Shown here: positions 49,181 to 61,259 of the stretch, one piece after another
Position numbering within the stretch: the first letter of the stretch is position 1
How the letters are laid out: each line of letters opens with the position of its first letter
Assembly (NCBI GenBank): GCA_035582835.1
Contig: JAYKAV010002950.1
Location: 390,514-454,513 of the forward strand
DNA length: 64,000 nt
Direction: 5' to 3'
Source: Phoebastria nigripes
Taxonomy: Eukaryota > Chordata > Aves > Procellariiformes > Diomedeidae
Made by a program: the position numbers and the translations under genes
The notes under the pieces: model-generated
What the model was told of the DNA's origin: nothing
The model's database searches: none
What the model saw: only the letters and a program-made list of their open reading frames with translations

Positions 49181-51235
49181 AGGCATTCTAGAGGCAAGAA
49201 AAGCTTTATGTTCCTCTCTTGGTATCTGAACAATTTCCAAGTAGATAGAAATCATTAAAAAAATACAGTTGGAGATAATTGAGGTCTTTCTCCTCATGCT
49301 ATTGGAGATAGGCACCACTGATGCCATTCGCTACCACATGAAATGTGGGACGTCCTAGCTAGGCTTTGCCTAGCAATAGAAACAGACAGGCATAGCCATT
49401 GGGGATTTAGCTGCTTTACAGGAGCTCTCGCCTACATAGTCACTCTATCCTGACACACAAACGATATCACTGCAACAGCGTGTCAATGCAAGGATCTATT
49501 CTGAAAGAGCAGCAACAGAATATTTCACTTCACAATAGTTGTGGTTGCCAATCTTCCCACAGAGAAAAAAGTTAACAATTTCTTCATCAGACACATAATT
49601 TGTGAATAAATGATGCATTTCAGAAATGCATCCATTCAATTGCAACATTTCAAATGATGGGGAATCTGCTAGCTCCCATGGTAAATTCATCCATTAGTTG
49701 GCTGTTTTCAATATCTAGACATTGACACTTTTTTGCAGTCTTCACTAGATCCACATGTTTCCATTTTATTTTTATTGACCTTCCCTTTTTTATCATCTTA
49801 TGAATAGAATAAAGCAAGCAGGGTATCACAGGGCTAACCAAGAGGAACTAAAGTTAAACTCAGGAATAATCCCATTTAAGTAGAGGCATAATCACCTTAA
49901 GTATATGCCCTTCATTATTATAGTATCAAACAAGGCAGAATATTCCCTCAGAATTTACAACTTCTGTTGATAATCCTTTAAATTGATAACAATTTAAATA
50001 ATTGGTAATAGCTAAGTATTTGCTAACGTACAAATTTTTAAACTTTTCATTTAGATTCTTACCATATCTCTATTTTTAATTTCCTTTGGGTTTTTTCTTA
50101 ATTTTTTTCTCTTATTATCTGTCACATTTTAGAAATTGTGTCTACTTATTCCTTATGCTAAGCTTTGACTTCATCTTATGTATTTCTAATAACTATTCTA
50201 TGGTTAGTTTTTAATCATTCCGTTTTCTTTTCTCAAATCTCTGTTCTCTACATTTTTCTAGTTGTAAATCCACTTCTTCTCTGTTCATTCCCTCAATTAT
50301 ATTTCTTTTGATTATTTTCCTCTCCATTTTTTTTCATTTCATATCTGATATTTCATTCCATATATTATATGCATATGACAAAGTAAATGTATATTCATGG
50401 AAACTATTTCACTTATATCCGTCCTCATACACCAGCCTCATGTTATCTACATGATGTGAAAAGTGTAAGGAAGCAAACTACAATAATCTCTGTATTTTCA
50501 AAGTTATTCGCTTCACTAGTAATTCAGCTTTAGGGATGTGCAAACACTTACTAGATGTGCTGTGTGGCAGAGTAACAAAGCCTTTGTTATTTGCTCAGCA
50601 GAGCTAATTATATTTTCAAGGACTGCTTTCTGACTGCTAGTGTTCCTCCATATTTTCAGAAAAAAGATATCTCTAAGGGTTTTTTTTCTTAAATATAAGT
50701 ATTTCATAGCATTCATATCCTTAATATTGGAAACTGGAGACAAAACACAGGTATTGCAACACCTTGTAAACAACATGGTCTAGAAAAAGTTTACTTTGAT
50801 TCAATTAAGGCTACACAGAGTGAAAGAGGTTGCACTTCTGAAAAGACACCTTCATGTGTCTTTTATATAGTTTAAAACAATTTTTAAATAGTTTTTTAAG
50901 AGTAACTGTAGATACAAACTTACAACTTGTTGACACCAAGTCATGGCTTCTTAACGGAGCTGCTGACCCTAGGACTGCCATATTTCTGCCTGGGATTTAC
51001 AAAAATTAAATATCTTCTATCCAGACCAAAATGGTAGATAGAAAAAAAGAGTACATCTAGGAAAACCCAGACAGATGGTAATGCTGGCTATAACTGGCCA
51101 TGTTGCATGCCCTCAGTCCACTCCAACTGAGAAGTAAAACATGTCAGTTTAAACCACTTCCATCAAGATTTAGATACCAGGGAGGCAGATGGACCTTCAG
51201 GATACCAGCAGCCTTGTTTATTGTCAGGCCCGACT
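49181..51235. other. Non-coding stretch, nothing recognised
   Basis: AT-rich, with a T-rich low-complexity section around 50040-50340. No frame longer than ~90 codons and no nameable repeat. Confidence 0.6.
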
Positions 51236-51350
51236 TTAGCAGTTCATTAAGCATATGCTTAGCTTCAGGCACAAGTGCACGAGTGGACCCACGGATCGCA
51301 GTGGGTCTATGTGTCCAGCTTAAAAATTAAGCATGTACTGAAATATTTTG
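51236..51350. repeat. Imperfect inverted repeat with TTAAGCATATGCTTA ends
   Basis: The left arm (about 51246-51290) reads TTAAGCATATGCTTAGCTTC, then CACGAGTGGACCCA. The right arm (51299-51342) reads GTGGGTCTATGTGTCCAGC, then TTAAGCATGTACTGAA, roughly the reverse complement. The pattern resembles the ancient palindromic amniote repeat with TTAAGCATGTGCTTAA ends and a GTCCCATTGAAGTCAATGGG-like core. A further CATATGCTTTACTTAAG block and the palindrome at 51505-51522 may belong to the same or a second copy. Confidence 0.5.
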
Positions 51351-52409
51351 TCCAACAAGGGTAGAATTATTGTTCTGTTTAAGGCTGCAGTGTGTACAAA
51401 CTGCTTAGTGAAATCAAAGCCTAAGCCTGTGGGCTAGCATATGCTTTACTTAAGTATTTAAAAATATTTATGTAGTCACATAGATGTCAATCATTCCATT
51501 CAATATGCTTAGCGCTAAGCATGTGTGGAAATGGTTTCCTCGACTGGCCCTAGCACATAATCCAACCCAAGTGGCACTCCCAGTAAGCACTGTGGTCTCA
51601 ATTTACCTGCTCAGTGCTAAGAGCTCGTAGAAGTAGTTTAGAGTTCATGGCTGTATATAAACAAAAACAAACCAAAAGCAAAATGTATCAAGGAGTTTTC
51701 CAACAACATGGAAATCTGGCTGATGCCAGGACCTCTTTGGTCAGTGGTTCTGTGTCTATTCAAGGCCAGGTTTTTCATAGCACTTTTCATTAACCCAACT
51801 AACACTCTAAAGACATCTGACCTACAACACAGCTGTGAGGTATATATCACATCCAGCTTACAGACGTGCTGGCTGAGGCCAGAAATGGATACCTGATAGT
51901 CCATAAAGGTGAACATGAAGTCAGTAGCTATGCACAGTTCTTCTGACTTGACCCATCAAGCTGACTAGTCTTCCTTCCTTCTGATTTCCAATATACAACC
52001 ATAGCAGAAGCAGCAGCATGGGTTCAAATAAGCAGAACGATTTTTTGTTGGTCCAAAGGTTGGTGGACTACAAGCACTAATAGTCCATTTGAACTCTGCA
52101 TGCGCTTATTCAATTCCTAACCTAGTTAATAATGTCAGATACTGCATTGACACTACTTAGCACTGAGATTTATGGCATGGTGAGCAGTTCAGGAAGTACA
52201 TGCCTGAGGCTATTACTTCAAAAATAAGGGAAATAAAAAACAACTAAGGTAACCACAATATCAGTAAGATAGCTATACTCTGGGCTTCATCTATACATGT
52301 TTGTATTATTTCAACATCATATCTTAAATTCTGCAAATCGCCTATTGTCCAATATAAAGCTTTCTCAGTCAACCATCTAATATATTAATGATTCTTTAAT
52401 AGGAGGGAG
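51351..52409. other. Non-coding stretch with a short palindrome
   Basis: An 18-base perfect palindrome lies at 51505-51522. The rest is AT-rich with short frames, and no other feature is recognised. Confidence 0.55.
51505..51522. repeat. Perfect 18-bp palindrome
   Basis: ATGCTTAGCGCTAAGCAT is its own reverse complement. ATGCTTA words also occur in the inverted repeat at 51236-51350, so it is likely a second, collapsed hairpin relic of that family. Confidence 0.75.
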
Positions 52410-52555
52410 GTTTCATCCTTATTTTACAGGTGAAACTTGAAGCACAATGAGAAAAACTTGATTTGCCTCAAGTTACATCCCAATCCTGCTTCTTAACAAA
52501 GCACAGGCCATTGGTTTGTGAGTCTTCTGTTTTAGCCACTAGACTTCTATTCAAA
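52410..52555 (-). repeat. MIR-like SINE relic, minus strand
   Basis: The + strand shows the reverse-complement MIR order: TTATTTTACAGGTGAAACTT, GAAGCACAATGAGAAA, a TTTGCCTCAAGTTACATCCC block (the usual 'cttgcccaaggtcacacagc'), and TCTTCTGTTTTAGCCACTAG near the tRNA-like head. Block order and spacing fit a nearly full-length, strongly diverged copy. Confidence 0.65.
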
Positions 52556-54619
52556 GACTTTCCTTCAAAATTAATTAGAGACAGAACATGTGACCTTCTT
52601 TATTCTTTTGCTTTTTTTGGACTAACACCTCATTTCCAGCCTTTCCTGCTCGCCCCCACTGTGTCTTATTGTTTGGGGAATAATTTATATTGATTAATAC
52701 AAGTTTTCTGCATGTAATATACAGTACAAGAAAATCAACCTTACATTGAGGCTTCACAATATAGTGTTAATAACCCTACTAGCTGGAAGTTAGCCAACTA
52801 GCTAATCATTACTGCATGAGCATAGGCACCTCACAGCATGCCATATCATTGAGGTAATAAACAATAGATTTGTTAATCTAGTATGAAAGCATTATGAGTT
52901 CTCTTTGCTTTGCAACCACTTCAAAATCTTCTCTAAGCTTTTCTACAAATCTCTTACATTGCAGTTACATTTAGTCAGTTGTGTTTTACAAAACAAGAAA
53001 CTCTGAAAAAATTGATGTAGGAATGAATGTTATTTTGCAGTATAATGTATATCATTCCATTCACTCTTTTTGCTGGTCTTCTCTTCCAAGTGGAAAAGCA
53101 AAGAGTTACAAAATTGTTGTTTGGTTTTTTTCTTCCTGCTAAGGATCCCTTTTTACTTTTTTTATTTAATGTAATGCTCTTAATACACATAGTTCAATGA
53201 AACTCATAATTAAAAAGCAATGTCTCCTTTATAACTGGCTGACTATAATTCCAAAATGTATCTCTAGATATGTATTAATTATTATTTAATAATTATTTTG
53301 CAGATTAAAGTTTCCAGTTTGTCATCAGGCACTCCAGATGACAATTTTTTGTGCTTAACTACAAAAATATCTGTTAACAATAAACCAGTTTATCTTATCT
53401 CCATACTAAATGACATGATAAAACTACCTTATTATTCATTGTTGTTTTCAGCCATGCTAGGGTAAGAACAATCCATCTGTACCTAGGAGGAAAAATCAGA
53501 GTGATCTGAAAGACATATATAACTTAAACCATATAATGATTTGATTCTTTTTGATAGTAAAATTGGATGAAAGCATGTTTTATAGAATTTGCAAACCAGT
53601 CATAAATGACATTTTGCTAACTCTGTGAGAGAGGAGGAGTAATTAACACTTTTGTTGCAGAAAGCAATGTTCATTATACCTCTGCTTTTTATTACTAATG
53701 GCAGAAGGGAAAAAAAACAGAGAGGTCACTGAGATCTATTCTTCTGATAAAGCTGCCTCTACTGCTTTACTCAGTCTATTTCAATTTATTCCCAAAAGTG
53801 TTTTTTATCATGTCCAGTAGAAGTCAGTCACAGTTTAGCTTTGGGTAAGACGGTGCAAGTATATTTATGCCTACTCATGAAATTCAGGACAGGGTACATT
53901 TATACCCTGGGGGGAGGCCTCTCCTCTGAGGTGCTTGGACTTTAAAGTGAGGGAGACAGACCCAACGTGTTACCCCCATCCTTAGCCTCCCATGCAATGT
54001 GGAAGGCATGGCGGTGGGTTTCTTTCTTTGGTTTTCCAGGATTGGAATGCTGTTTCCGCACAAAAAATCTACAGTTTTGCATTTTAATTCCCTGGAAATT
54101 AACTGCTTCAGAAACTGAAAATTTTCATTCTTCTTTTATGCCAAATGTCCTACCTACTCTTATCTTCCAGCTTCTCTCCAGCTTTCCAGGTCCTCTCCTC
54201 TCATTTAGTGGGCTGTTTTCTTCAGCTGTTGAGCTCATAGATTTCCTCTTTTATGTCAATGTGCTATTTTCTGCTTGTGTTCCTAACTTCAGCCACACAT
54301 TTGCTTTGTTATTTCTCTCTCTTCACAATTCCAAACTTAGGTCCTGCTACAAAGAGTGTTTATGTGCTGTTTCCCACTCTTCTGTCACAAAAAGTTATTA
54401 AAATGAACAGAGAATAAACATTAATATCAGCCCATGATTAGAAACCATTATTATCTTTTGCATTAGGACCTCTAGAACCTACCACCTGAAAGCGTTTCAG
54501 AGAAAATTCAGACTTATCTCATGTCTGAAATGTTATATATATATTAAGGTTATAGCATCTGATGAGAGATTCAGGAGGAACCCAGACCACCTGGCTGCTG
54601 TGGNTTTTGGATGGAGCCT
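52556..54619. other. Non-coding stretch, no gene recognised
   Basis: Contains a TAAT-rich interrupted palindrome (53276-53295). A 144-codon frame at 53967-54401 has no recognisable domain. A (TA)n run lies near 54534-54544. One N at 54604. Confidence 0.6.
53276..53295. promoter_or_regulatory. Interrupted homeodomain-type palindrome
   Basis: TAATTATTA and TAATAATTA face each other across TT, a 9-base perfect stem. TAATTA is the core site of many homeodomain proteins. In AT-rich DNA such words also arise easily by chance. Confidence 0.25.
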
Positions 54620-54725
54620 GAACTAAGTCACATGGAAGGTAAACAATTTGTGAAAGGACATGTAGTGTTAATATTAGGATGAAGATTTCAACCAGGAATC
54701 TGACCACAGTGCAAGGCTCTGACCA
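54620..54725 (-). repeat. Possible MIR-like SINE trace
   Basis: GATTTCAACCAGGAATCTGA followed by CCACAGTGCAAGGCTCTGAC recalls the reverse-complement MIR head ('gatttgaacccaggtctctgactccaagcccagtgctc'), with a TAAGTCACATGGAAGGTAAA block upstream. Strongly diverged. Confidence 0.35.
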
Positions 54726-56370
54726 ATCATTTGAATTGCCCGGTTTCCAAACATTGTCTTCAGAATTGGAGCTCCTCCAGTTTTCCTAGGAAATTTCTCT
54801 GTTGACTACTAAAGCAAGACTGCACCGTATCTATCATGCTCCCTTAACTTGGTAAGCCATAAATCCGTAGTAAGGTTTTTGATGAACTATATTTCTGCAC
54901 TCTCATTTTGTATTTAATGTCTTTGTTAGGGTTACCTTTGTTAACCTGGAATTATCTCCTTGTTCCAGAAGTAGTGTTTCCAGTGGAATGATTTAGGGAG
55001 CAAATGACAATATGTGGGGAGTCAGAATAGGAGAATACAGTCCTTTTATTAAGGGACCCTGTCTGACACGTGCTTGCTGAAGTGGGTAAAGTGAACAAAT
55101 TTAGTCCAGACTTTTGTAACAATATATAACCATATAGCAAGCTGTAAGACCAATATCTCAGAGGCAGATGAGCTTTGGATTGCCTCATGCAATAAAGCTT
55201 TGTATTTTCTCTCTTTCATCCTTGCATGTGGAAGGTGAAATGTTTATTTTGCAAAGGATGAGATAGCCCTTGATTTGATACCTATCTTTTTTGATCATAG
55301 ACGAATTGCTACCAAAGTAACAGATCCTTGATGCAGATAGAATCATTTAACAATGGAGATGCTAACACTGTGTTAGGCTAAAAAGTGGGGGGGTTAGATC
55401 TGTAATTCCTCCTTTTTCATATAGAGCTGTAGGCAGTGCAGTGTTCTGAGACAACATTCAATTCCCTTTGCTTATCTAACACAAATGCTATTAACAGTGA
55501 ACTGTAGAGTCAGATTCTGTTCCTTGTTCTGACCAGGTTTCATCTTGAACCTGGGAAACTTTCTGTGATGGAAAGCAGAATCAACACTGTTATACTGCTC
55601 TGAGAAGTTTTGGGTTCAATCAATAGGCTTTTTCCAATGGAATCACTGTTTGTGTTTTTTTTTTAATAATACCTGAGAACTTTGTTCCATCTATGAAAAA
55701 ACGTCTTTAAATCTCCTAGAGGCAAAGAGATAGACAAAAAGGCAGGGTCATGGGAGCAGTTACCTTACAATCCTACCCTTCTATCAGAGATGCACTCAGT
55801 CAATGGAGCTGCAGAGGCAAAATCAGGCCAGGCTTTTTAACAGTCTCCGCAAAAGAGAGAAGCCAGGCTGACTTTCAGATACTTGGGAGGGTCTGCAAGG
55901 CTTGCAAGTAGAAAAATCATCTTTATACTTGAGCACGATGACAAGACTGAATCAATAAAAACTGAGCCATCATCCCCCTTCTGGGCTGTTTTTAGAGTCT
56001 GTTTTCAAAGTAGAGCAACCATTCTTCAGAGCAATTTAAAATAAAATGGCAGTGTGCCACAGACTTTGTCCCACCAGCATGAATCTTACTGAGATCTCCT
56101 CAATAGGCCATTTTAAAAGGAATTATAAAATACAATGAGTCACAAAAAGGCCTACTTCAAACAGATTCCAATCACGATGAGGTGCCGATTTGTTACTGTA
56201 ATTTAATTCCTCCAAGTAATTAGTTCTGCAAAGACAGGAGGGATAGACTGACAATCCTGGAGGCAGGCAAAGGTCTTTCTGGCAAAATACCAGCCATTCA
56301 GCTCTTTGGCAGGAATCCCCACATTTCTTTAGAAGATACCCAGGACATGTAAAATTAACACCTTGAAATT
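54726..56370. other. Non-coding stretch with a hairpin-repeat relic
   Basis: Holds the relic at 55507-55610. The part at 56060-56340 is an evenly mixed stretch with a TAATTAG site (56217-56223) and ATTTAATTCC and may be regulatory, but there is no direct evidence. Short frames only. Confidence 0.55.
55507..55610. repeat. Hairpin-type repeat relic sharing a 17-mer with 6221-6237
   Basis: AATCAACACTGTTATAC (55579-55595) is the exact reverse complement of 6221-6237, inside the long inverted repeat at 6194-6288. Flanks begin GAGTCAGATTCTGTTCC and end CTGCTCTGAGAAG. A dispersed family member is the simplest reading. Confidence 0.5.
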
Positions 56371-56386
56371 AAAAAAAAAAAAAAAA
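56371..56386 (+). repeat. A16 tract
   Basis: Sixteen consecutive A preceded by GAAATT. No upstream retroposon or gene copy is recognised. Confidence 0.85.
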
Positions 56387-56639
56387 GGAAGAATACAAAA
56401 CAATCACCAATGAAATAGTTTTACAGCTACAATTTACAGTACCTTTATTTTGCCCTCAGCATCTTTCAGACAGGTATTTAGAAACTCCTGAAGAGCCAGC
56501 GAGCTTCACTGCATTTGTTAACATGCACATGGCTGTACCTGCCTACCTGACAGCACACCAAAGCACATCTCTCACTTCCCAGCCACTGTTGCAACAAGCT
56601 ATCGGAATTGTGTTTGTTCCTTAATTTCTAAATAAAATT
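56387..56639. other. Non-coding spacer between two A-tracts
   Basis: About 250 bases of mixed composition. AATAAA lies at 56631-56636, just before the second A-tract. No frame or known gene similarity suggests a processed pseudogene. Confidence 0.5.
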
Positions 56640-56657
56640 AAAAAAAAAAAAAAAAAA
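56640..56657 (+). repeat. A18 tract
   Basis: Eighteen consecutive A directly after AATAAAATT. AATAAA is only about four bases from the A-run, closer than in a normal polyadenylated retrocopy, so retroposition is not supported. Confidence 0.85.
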
Positions 56658-59600
56658 GAAAACCAAGAAAAAAACTACTATTTTTATTGGCAGGCTCAGA
56701 CAAATCTTACAGGAGCTACAGACATGCAAAAAAAAGACTCCATAAAAAAAGAGAGATGGGTTTGCTGAGACGATGCTCTCTCTGATATAGAATTTGGTTT
56801 GCTATAACATTAAATTTATAGAGTACCTGCTGCCTAGGAGAGCCTGAAGTGATCCCCAGTGTAATTTCAATGAAGTCACCAAATTTACACCAGAATTTGA
56901 AACAGAGAACCTAACAAAGCTTTGCTATTCCTGGCCTTGACATTAAAGCCAGTGGTTTCGTGTAGAGTGCTTTTCAGCCCAAATAACTGGTTGTGTGAAC
57001 GGCTTTATAGAAAGGCTTTTTATAAAACTTGAAAATATACAGGCTCTGCAGTTCTAGATTCTATTAATAAGCAGGCATAACTTCAAATGTTGTTTTCTTT
57101 TAAGACTATTTCCAAAATGACAACAGCAGTATCAAATGAGAAATCTTTCAGGCCAACCTAGTGTCTTTGTTTGGCTAATTTGTTATTGTGATAGAGACTT
57201 GCACTTTTCAGGCAAAAAGTGGAAAATGAAACTGAGGAATCAGATTGTACAATGAAATTTGCTTTCTCTTGCCTCAGAATAGTAAAACCTTCTCAATAAC
57301 GGCAGTGTTATGGAAGAATACCTGAGGTGTGGATCATGGGGGAGTCTGGCACACTGGATTTTGCCAGGCCAGCCAGGATTTGTTGATGTTGTCACTGTTC
57401 TAAGTGCTGCTACTGTTAATAGCAGGGCATAATATTCTTTTCTTAGATCTCATGATTATTTCATCCAGTCTTTGTACCTGTATATTATGAATTTCTCTCT
57501 CTTTGTTCCTACATCCACAGTGTTTGTGTCTTTACTAAGAGTTTTTATAGAGCCACTAGTACAATGAAGTTGAGATTTCTTGTCTGGAGCTTCACTACAA
57601 TTAACAAATGAATGTTGATAAACAATATTTAAATTCAGTGGTAATCTACTCTTCTGCCCATCAAATCAGGTGAAGTGTAAAGATAGAACTAAGTGGTTTA
57701 TTCCCCACTTCCATACATATATGGCAAAAGGGATATTTTATTTTCTGCAGTTAGTGCAGCTGGCTATAGTCAAATGTGTCAAAGTGTGTCCCTGTAAGGA
57801 CATCAAGTGGCAAACATGCCAGTCTTATATGCCTAATGCTGGACTCCTAAATAAAACCAGCCATACTTTCTACAGAGCCAAAACCATGTTCTCCTCCCAA
57901 CAAAATGAGCTGCAAGAGATGAACCAATAAAACAAAAAAAAAATTTAAAAAAGCAGATCATTTATTCAGGTGCCTCTTTACAGAGGTAGATGCCTACCTT
58001 TGGAGTTTCATGTATGATTATCTGGCCATTAGAGCATGAGAGGCTGGGGTTTTTAGGAGCCTTTGATGAAGCACTTGGAGACTTCTATGCAGACTGTTTC
58101 CATCAGATCAGCTTTGCCTGCAAATCCAGTGACTCCTTTGAGAAACTGGAACAGATTTGAGAGAGATAACTCTGTTCCTTAAAAGTCATGTTGCCTTTTC
58201 CTCAGTATTTCTCCTGTAAACAAAGTTTTTTGTATACCTTTCCTCCCTCTCCCCTTCCCAGTGAACAAAGAAGCACAGAATTCATTTTGCTTCTCTACAT
58301 GGCTTTATTTCCTTTGAGCTTTCCTTTACTACATCCATCATCTATTGGCCCTACAGACTATCTCACAAGTCCTGCCTCTGATGTGTTTGAAGAGAATTCA
58401 TTTTTAGTTCTTACGCCTCTAACAACCTGCTCTTCAGAACCCTTTTTGGCTTGCCTTATTGTGTTTAACACCTACTTGCCAAAGCTTTTCTCTTTTTTTT
58501 TCTTTTTTTTTCTGTTTTCCTCTCTTGAAGAGAACTTCAATTTGGAAATCAGAATTCTTACATTTAATAATGTCCTTCATCTCATTGTTAATTTCCTACT
58601 GCTTAAAACATGCCAGTCAGGGGTAGGGAAAGGAGCTTGTCTTTCCAGAGTCTGTTGTGATAGTTAGCATTTATTTGCTGAATCCATGACAATATCTTTA
58701 AACTATCTCTGTGCTCTTCACAAGTATTTTAGCAGTGTTTTACCATTTGACTCCCTCTTAAATTTCTTCTTAATAAACCTCACCATTTCTACATAATCCC
58801 TCTTTTTGAAAATAAACAGTACCAGAGTTCATGTCTCTACCCTCAGAGCCTTTCTGGTCCCCTTCACACCTAAGAGTAAATCCAGAACAGGCACTTGATA
58901 GTATAGTCTTAATGTTATACTTTTCCTCAGTAGGCCTAGCATAGGTATCCTGCATTAGATGGTGATAGTAGTTGGCTTATTTATCTGATCTGACTCTAAG
59001 CTGTCCTTTATACACAGGACCAATGCTCCACCAGTAGAATTGTTTTTCCTACATTTCTATACCCTTGTATTGTAGAGTCCTTCTGTTTATATTCCTTCTA
59101 CCATGTTTTTTATATGCCTATTATGTCAAATCCTCAAGGTAAATTACTCAAAGCAGAACAAAGCACTAAGACTCAACATATACAAGTAGCATTTTTCCCC
59201 AAGGTCTTACATAGATGTCAAGCTGTTTCTTGTTTTTGTACAGAATGTTGTTTTGTTTGACACTCCTTTTGGCTCAGAAGATGACATTAGAGAAGTTCTC
59301 CTTTGTCTTTGGAACAAAGATGCTGGGGAAAGAAGTTAAGAAACAAGATTTGTTTTCAAGCCCTGGACTTGAGTCGATACTGGGATAATCATCAACCTTT
59401 TAAAGCAATAGAAGAACATTCCTGTTAAAGGTTGGGGGGACTGAGAATGTCAAAGAAAAGAATAAAAATTTTTATGACCTGGTAGTTGGATGAAAGGCAT
59501 TTTTCAGAATTATTATTAATGGATTAAATGTTCAAATAACTAACTGGAAATTTGGATTCTAAAATAAAGTCAAACATCCAGAAAACAAAAAAGTCCCTAA

Positions 59601-61259
59601 ATGTTTGTCGCAGACAACATCACAGCAAATTCCCAATGAGTGATGTTTCTATTGAAGTATGCATGTTTTGATCAGGGATCTCAGCATAACTTGACTCCAA
59701 CTGTAGCTGTAGGATTCTACACAGCAAAGAAGAGGATTTATGGATAGGTAATACATGCAAAGGAATTTTTTTTGTGGAAACAAAAGAGCAGCTCAATATA
59801 TAGTCTGAGTAAGCAAATAAGAACAGAATACTAGAGACTACAAGAAGGAAATAGGACACTGCATCCATATTTAAGTGGCTCTAGTCATACAATGGTAGTG
59901 GAATTCCAATGTCTGTTTGCAGTGGGACCCAGATGAAATCCAGGCTTAATTAACTGCACCCAAATGAAGCCAAACTAAACACAGGTATCAGGGAGGGACA
60001 GGATCTCTGAGAAGAGTAGAAAGAAGAACCACAAAAGAGTGAGAGGGAACCTAAGTGTTGGCAAAAGAGAGGAGACGGAGGGATCTGGGGACACATGAAA
60101 GACAGGGTCAGAAAGAAGGTGTGAGCACTGCTGCTAAGGAAGGCTCCAGAGGTCTGTAAAGGTATGTGATATAAGTAGACACCTTTTCCCATAACTTTTT
60201 TTTTCCATTTTAATTGTGGTCTGCAAAATAATTAGAAATTAAAAAGCCCAAGAAGGCCAGACCTAGTTTACTAAGCAATGCTTCACTTGCAGCATTTGAG
60301 ACTTTCCTTTTTGCAGCAGCAGCACCACCTAATCTGTTTTCCTCACCATTTGAAGTTAATAAACCAAATATGTCACATGCATGGGGAAAGACTTTTGTCA
60401 CCTAACTGATTTTTTAAGAAGACTTTTTCATCAACAATGTGATTTAAGGTTTTCTGTATTTTCTANTGGACCAACATGCATGCATTTATCCATCTAAAAA
60501 TTACACCATCTACTTTGCTTTCTATCTCAACCTTCTAATTGCTCATGATCTTCACTGATGTGATGTGAAGTATTTTACTGTTTGCCAAGAACCAAAGGTA
60601 AAGAGGAAAAATACCAAGAGACTCCTTGAAAGTTGAGGAAAGGAGGGAAATTTAAATGAGGCAGAACTGGGAAGCAGAGAAGCATTTGAGGGACAGCAGA
60701 AGACAGGCAACGGGTCTTTAGAACAACGGTTCTCTATGCCTAAAGTAAATACCAAATATTTCCGACTTTTAGTAAATAAATTGATGCTGGTGTTCCGCCC
60801 TGACAGACCTGAAACACAGAGTAAGTAATTAACCTTCAGCTTGTCAGAACTGATACTTAGTCATCATCATCAGAGTCACTAAAGGTATAAACCCCGAAGG
60901 AAAATATCATTCTGCTCCTGTCACCCTCATTTGTGGACGAAGTCACACAATGAAAGTTTTTCTAAACTCATTTCAGATGAAGAATGGTGCCTTTACAGTT
61001 GGTTTAATGGAATAATGAGCAAGTTGAAAGGTCTTGGTGTAATATTTGAGTTTCAGATTTAATTTCAGTAGGATCATTCTTCCTCCTTGCAATTGGCTGA
61101 GGGCTTTCCAAGTTTTCCTGATTGTCATTTGAAATGAAAAGCCCTGTCAGGTTGTAATGAGTCCAGAAAAGGACGTTCAGGTCCTGATACTGTGTATTTG
61201 AACTATGCCTTTTGAAGCAGCATGTTGCTCTGTCGAACACATTTTCTCCAAGTTGGAAA
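56658..61259. other. Non-coding stretch, no gene recognised
   Basis: The 159-codon frame at 58188-58667 is driven by T/C-rich composition (runs at 58237-58261 and 58490-58525) and has no domain. The rest is AT-rich with short frames and one N at 60466. Confidence 0.6.

Noticed and set aside
56387..56657. Possible processed pseudogene ending in AATAAA plus poly-A
   Set aside because: AATAAA is only ~4 bases from the A-run, no coding remnant lies upstream, and no flanking duplication was found.
58188..58667. 159-codon hydrophobic frame resembling a membrane protein
   Set aside because: Hydrophobicity comes from T/C-rich low-complexity DNA (a Phe run from poly-T). There is no family signature.
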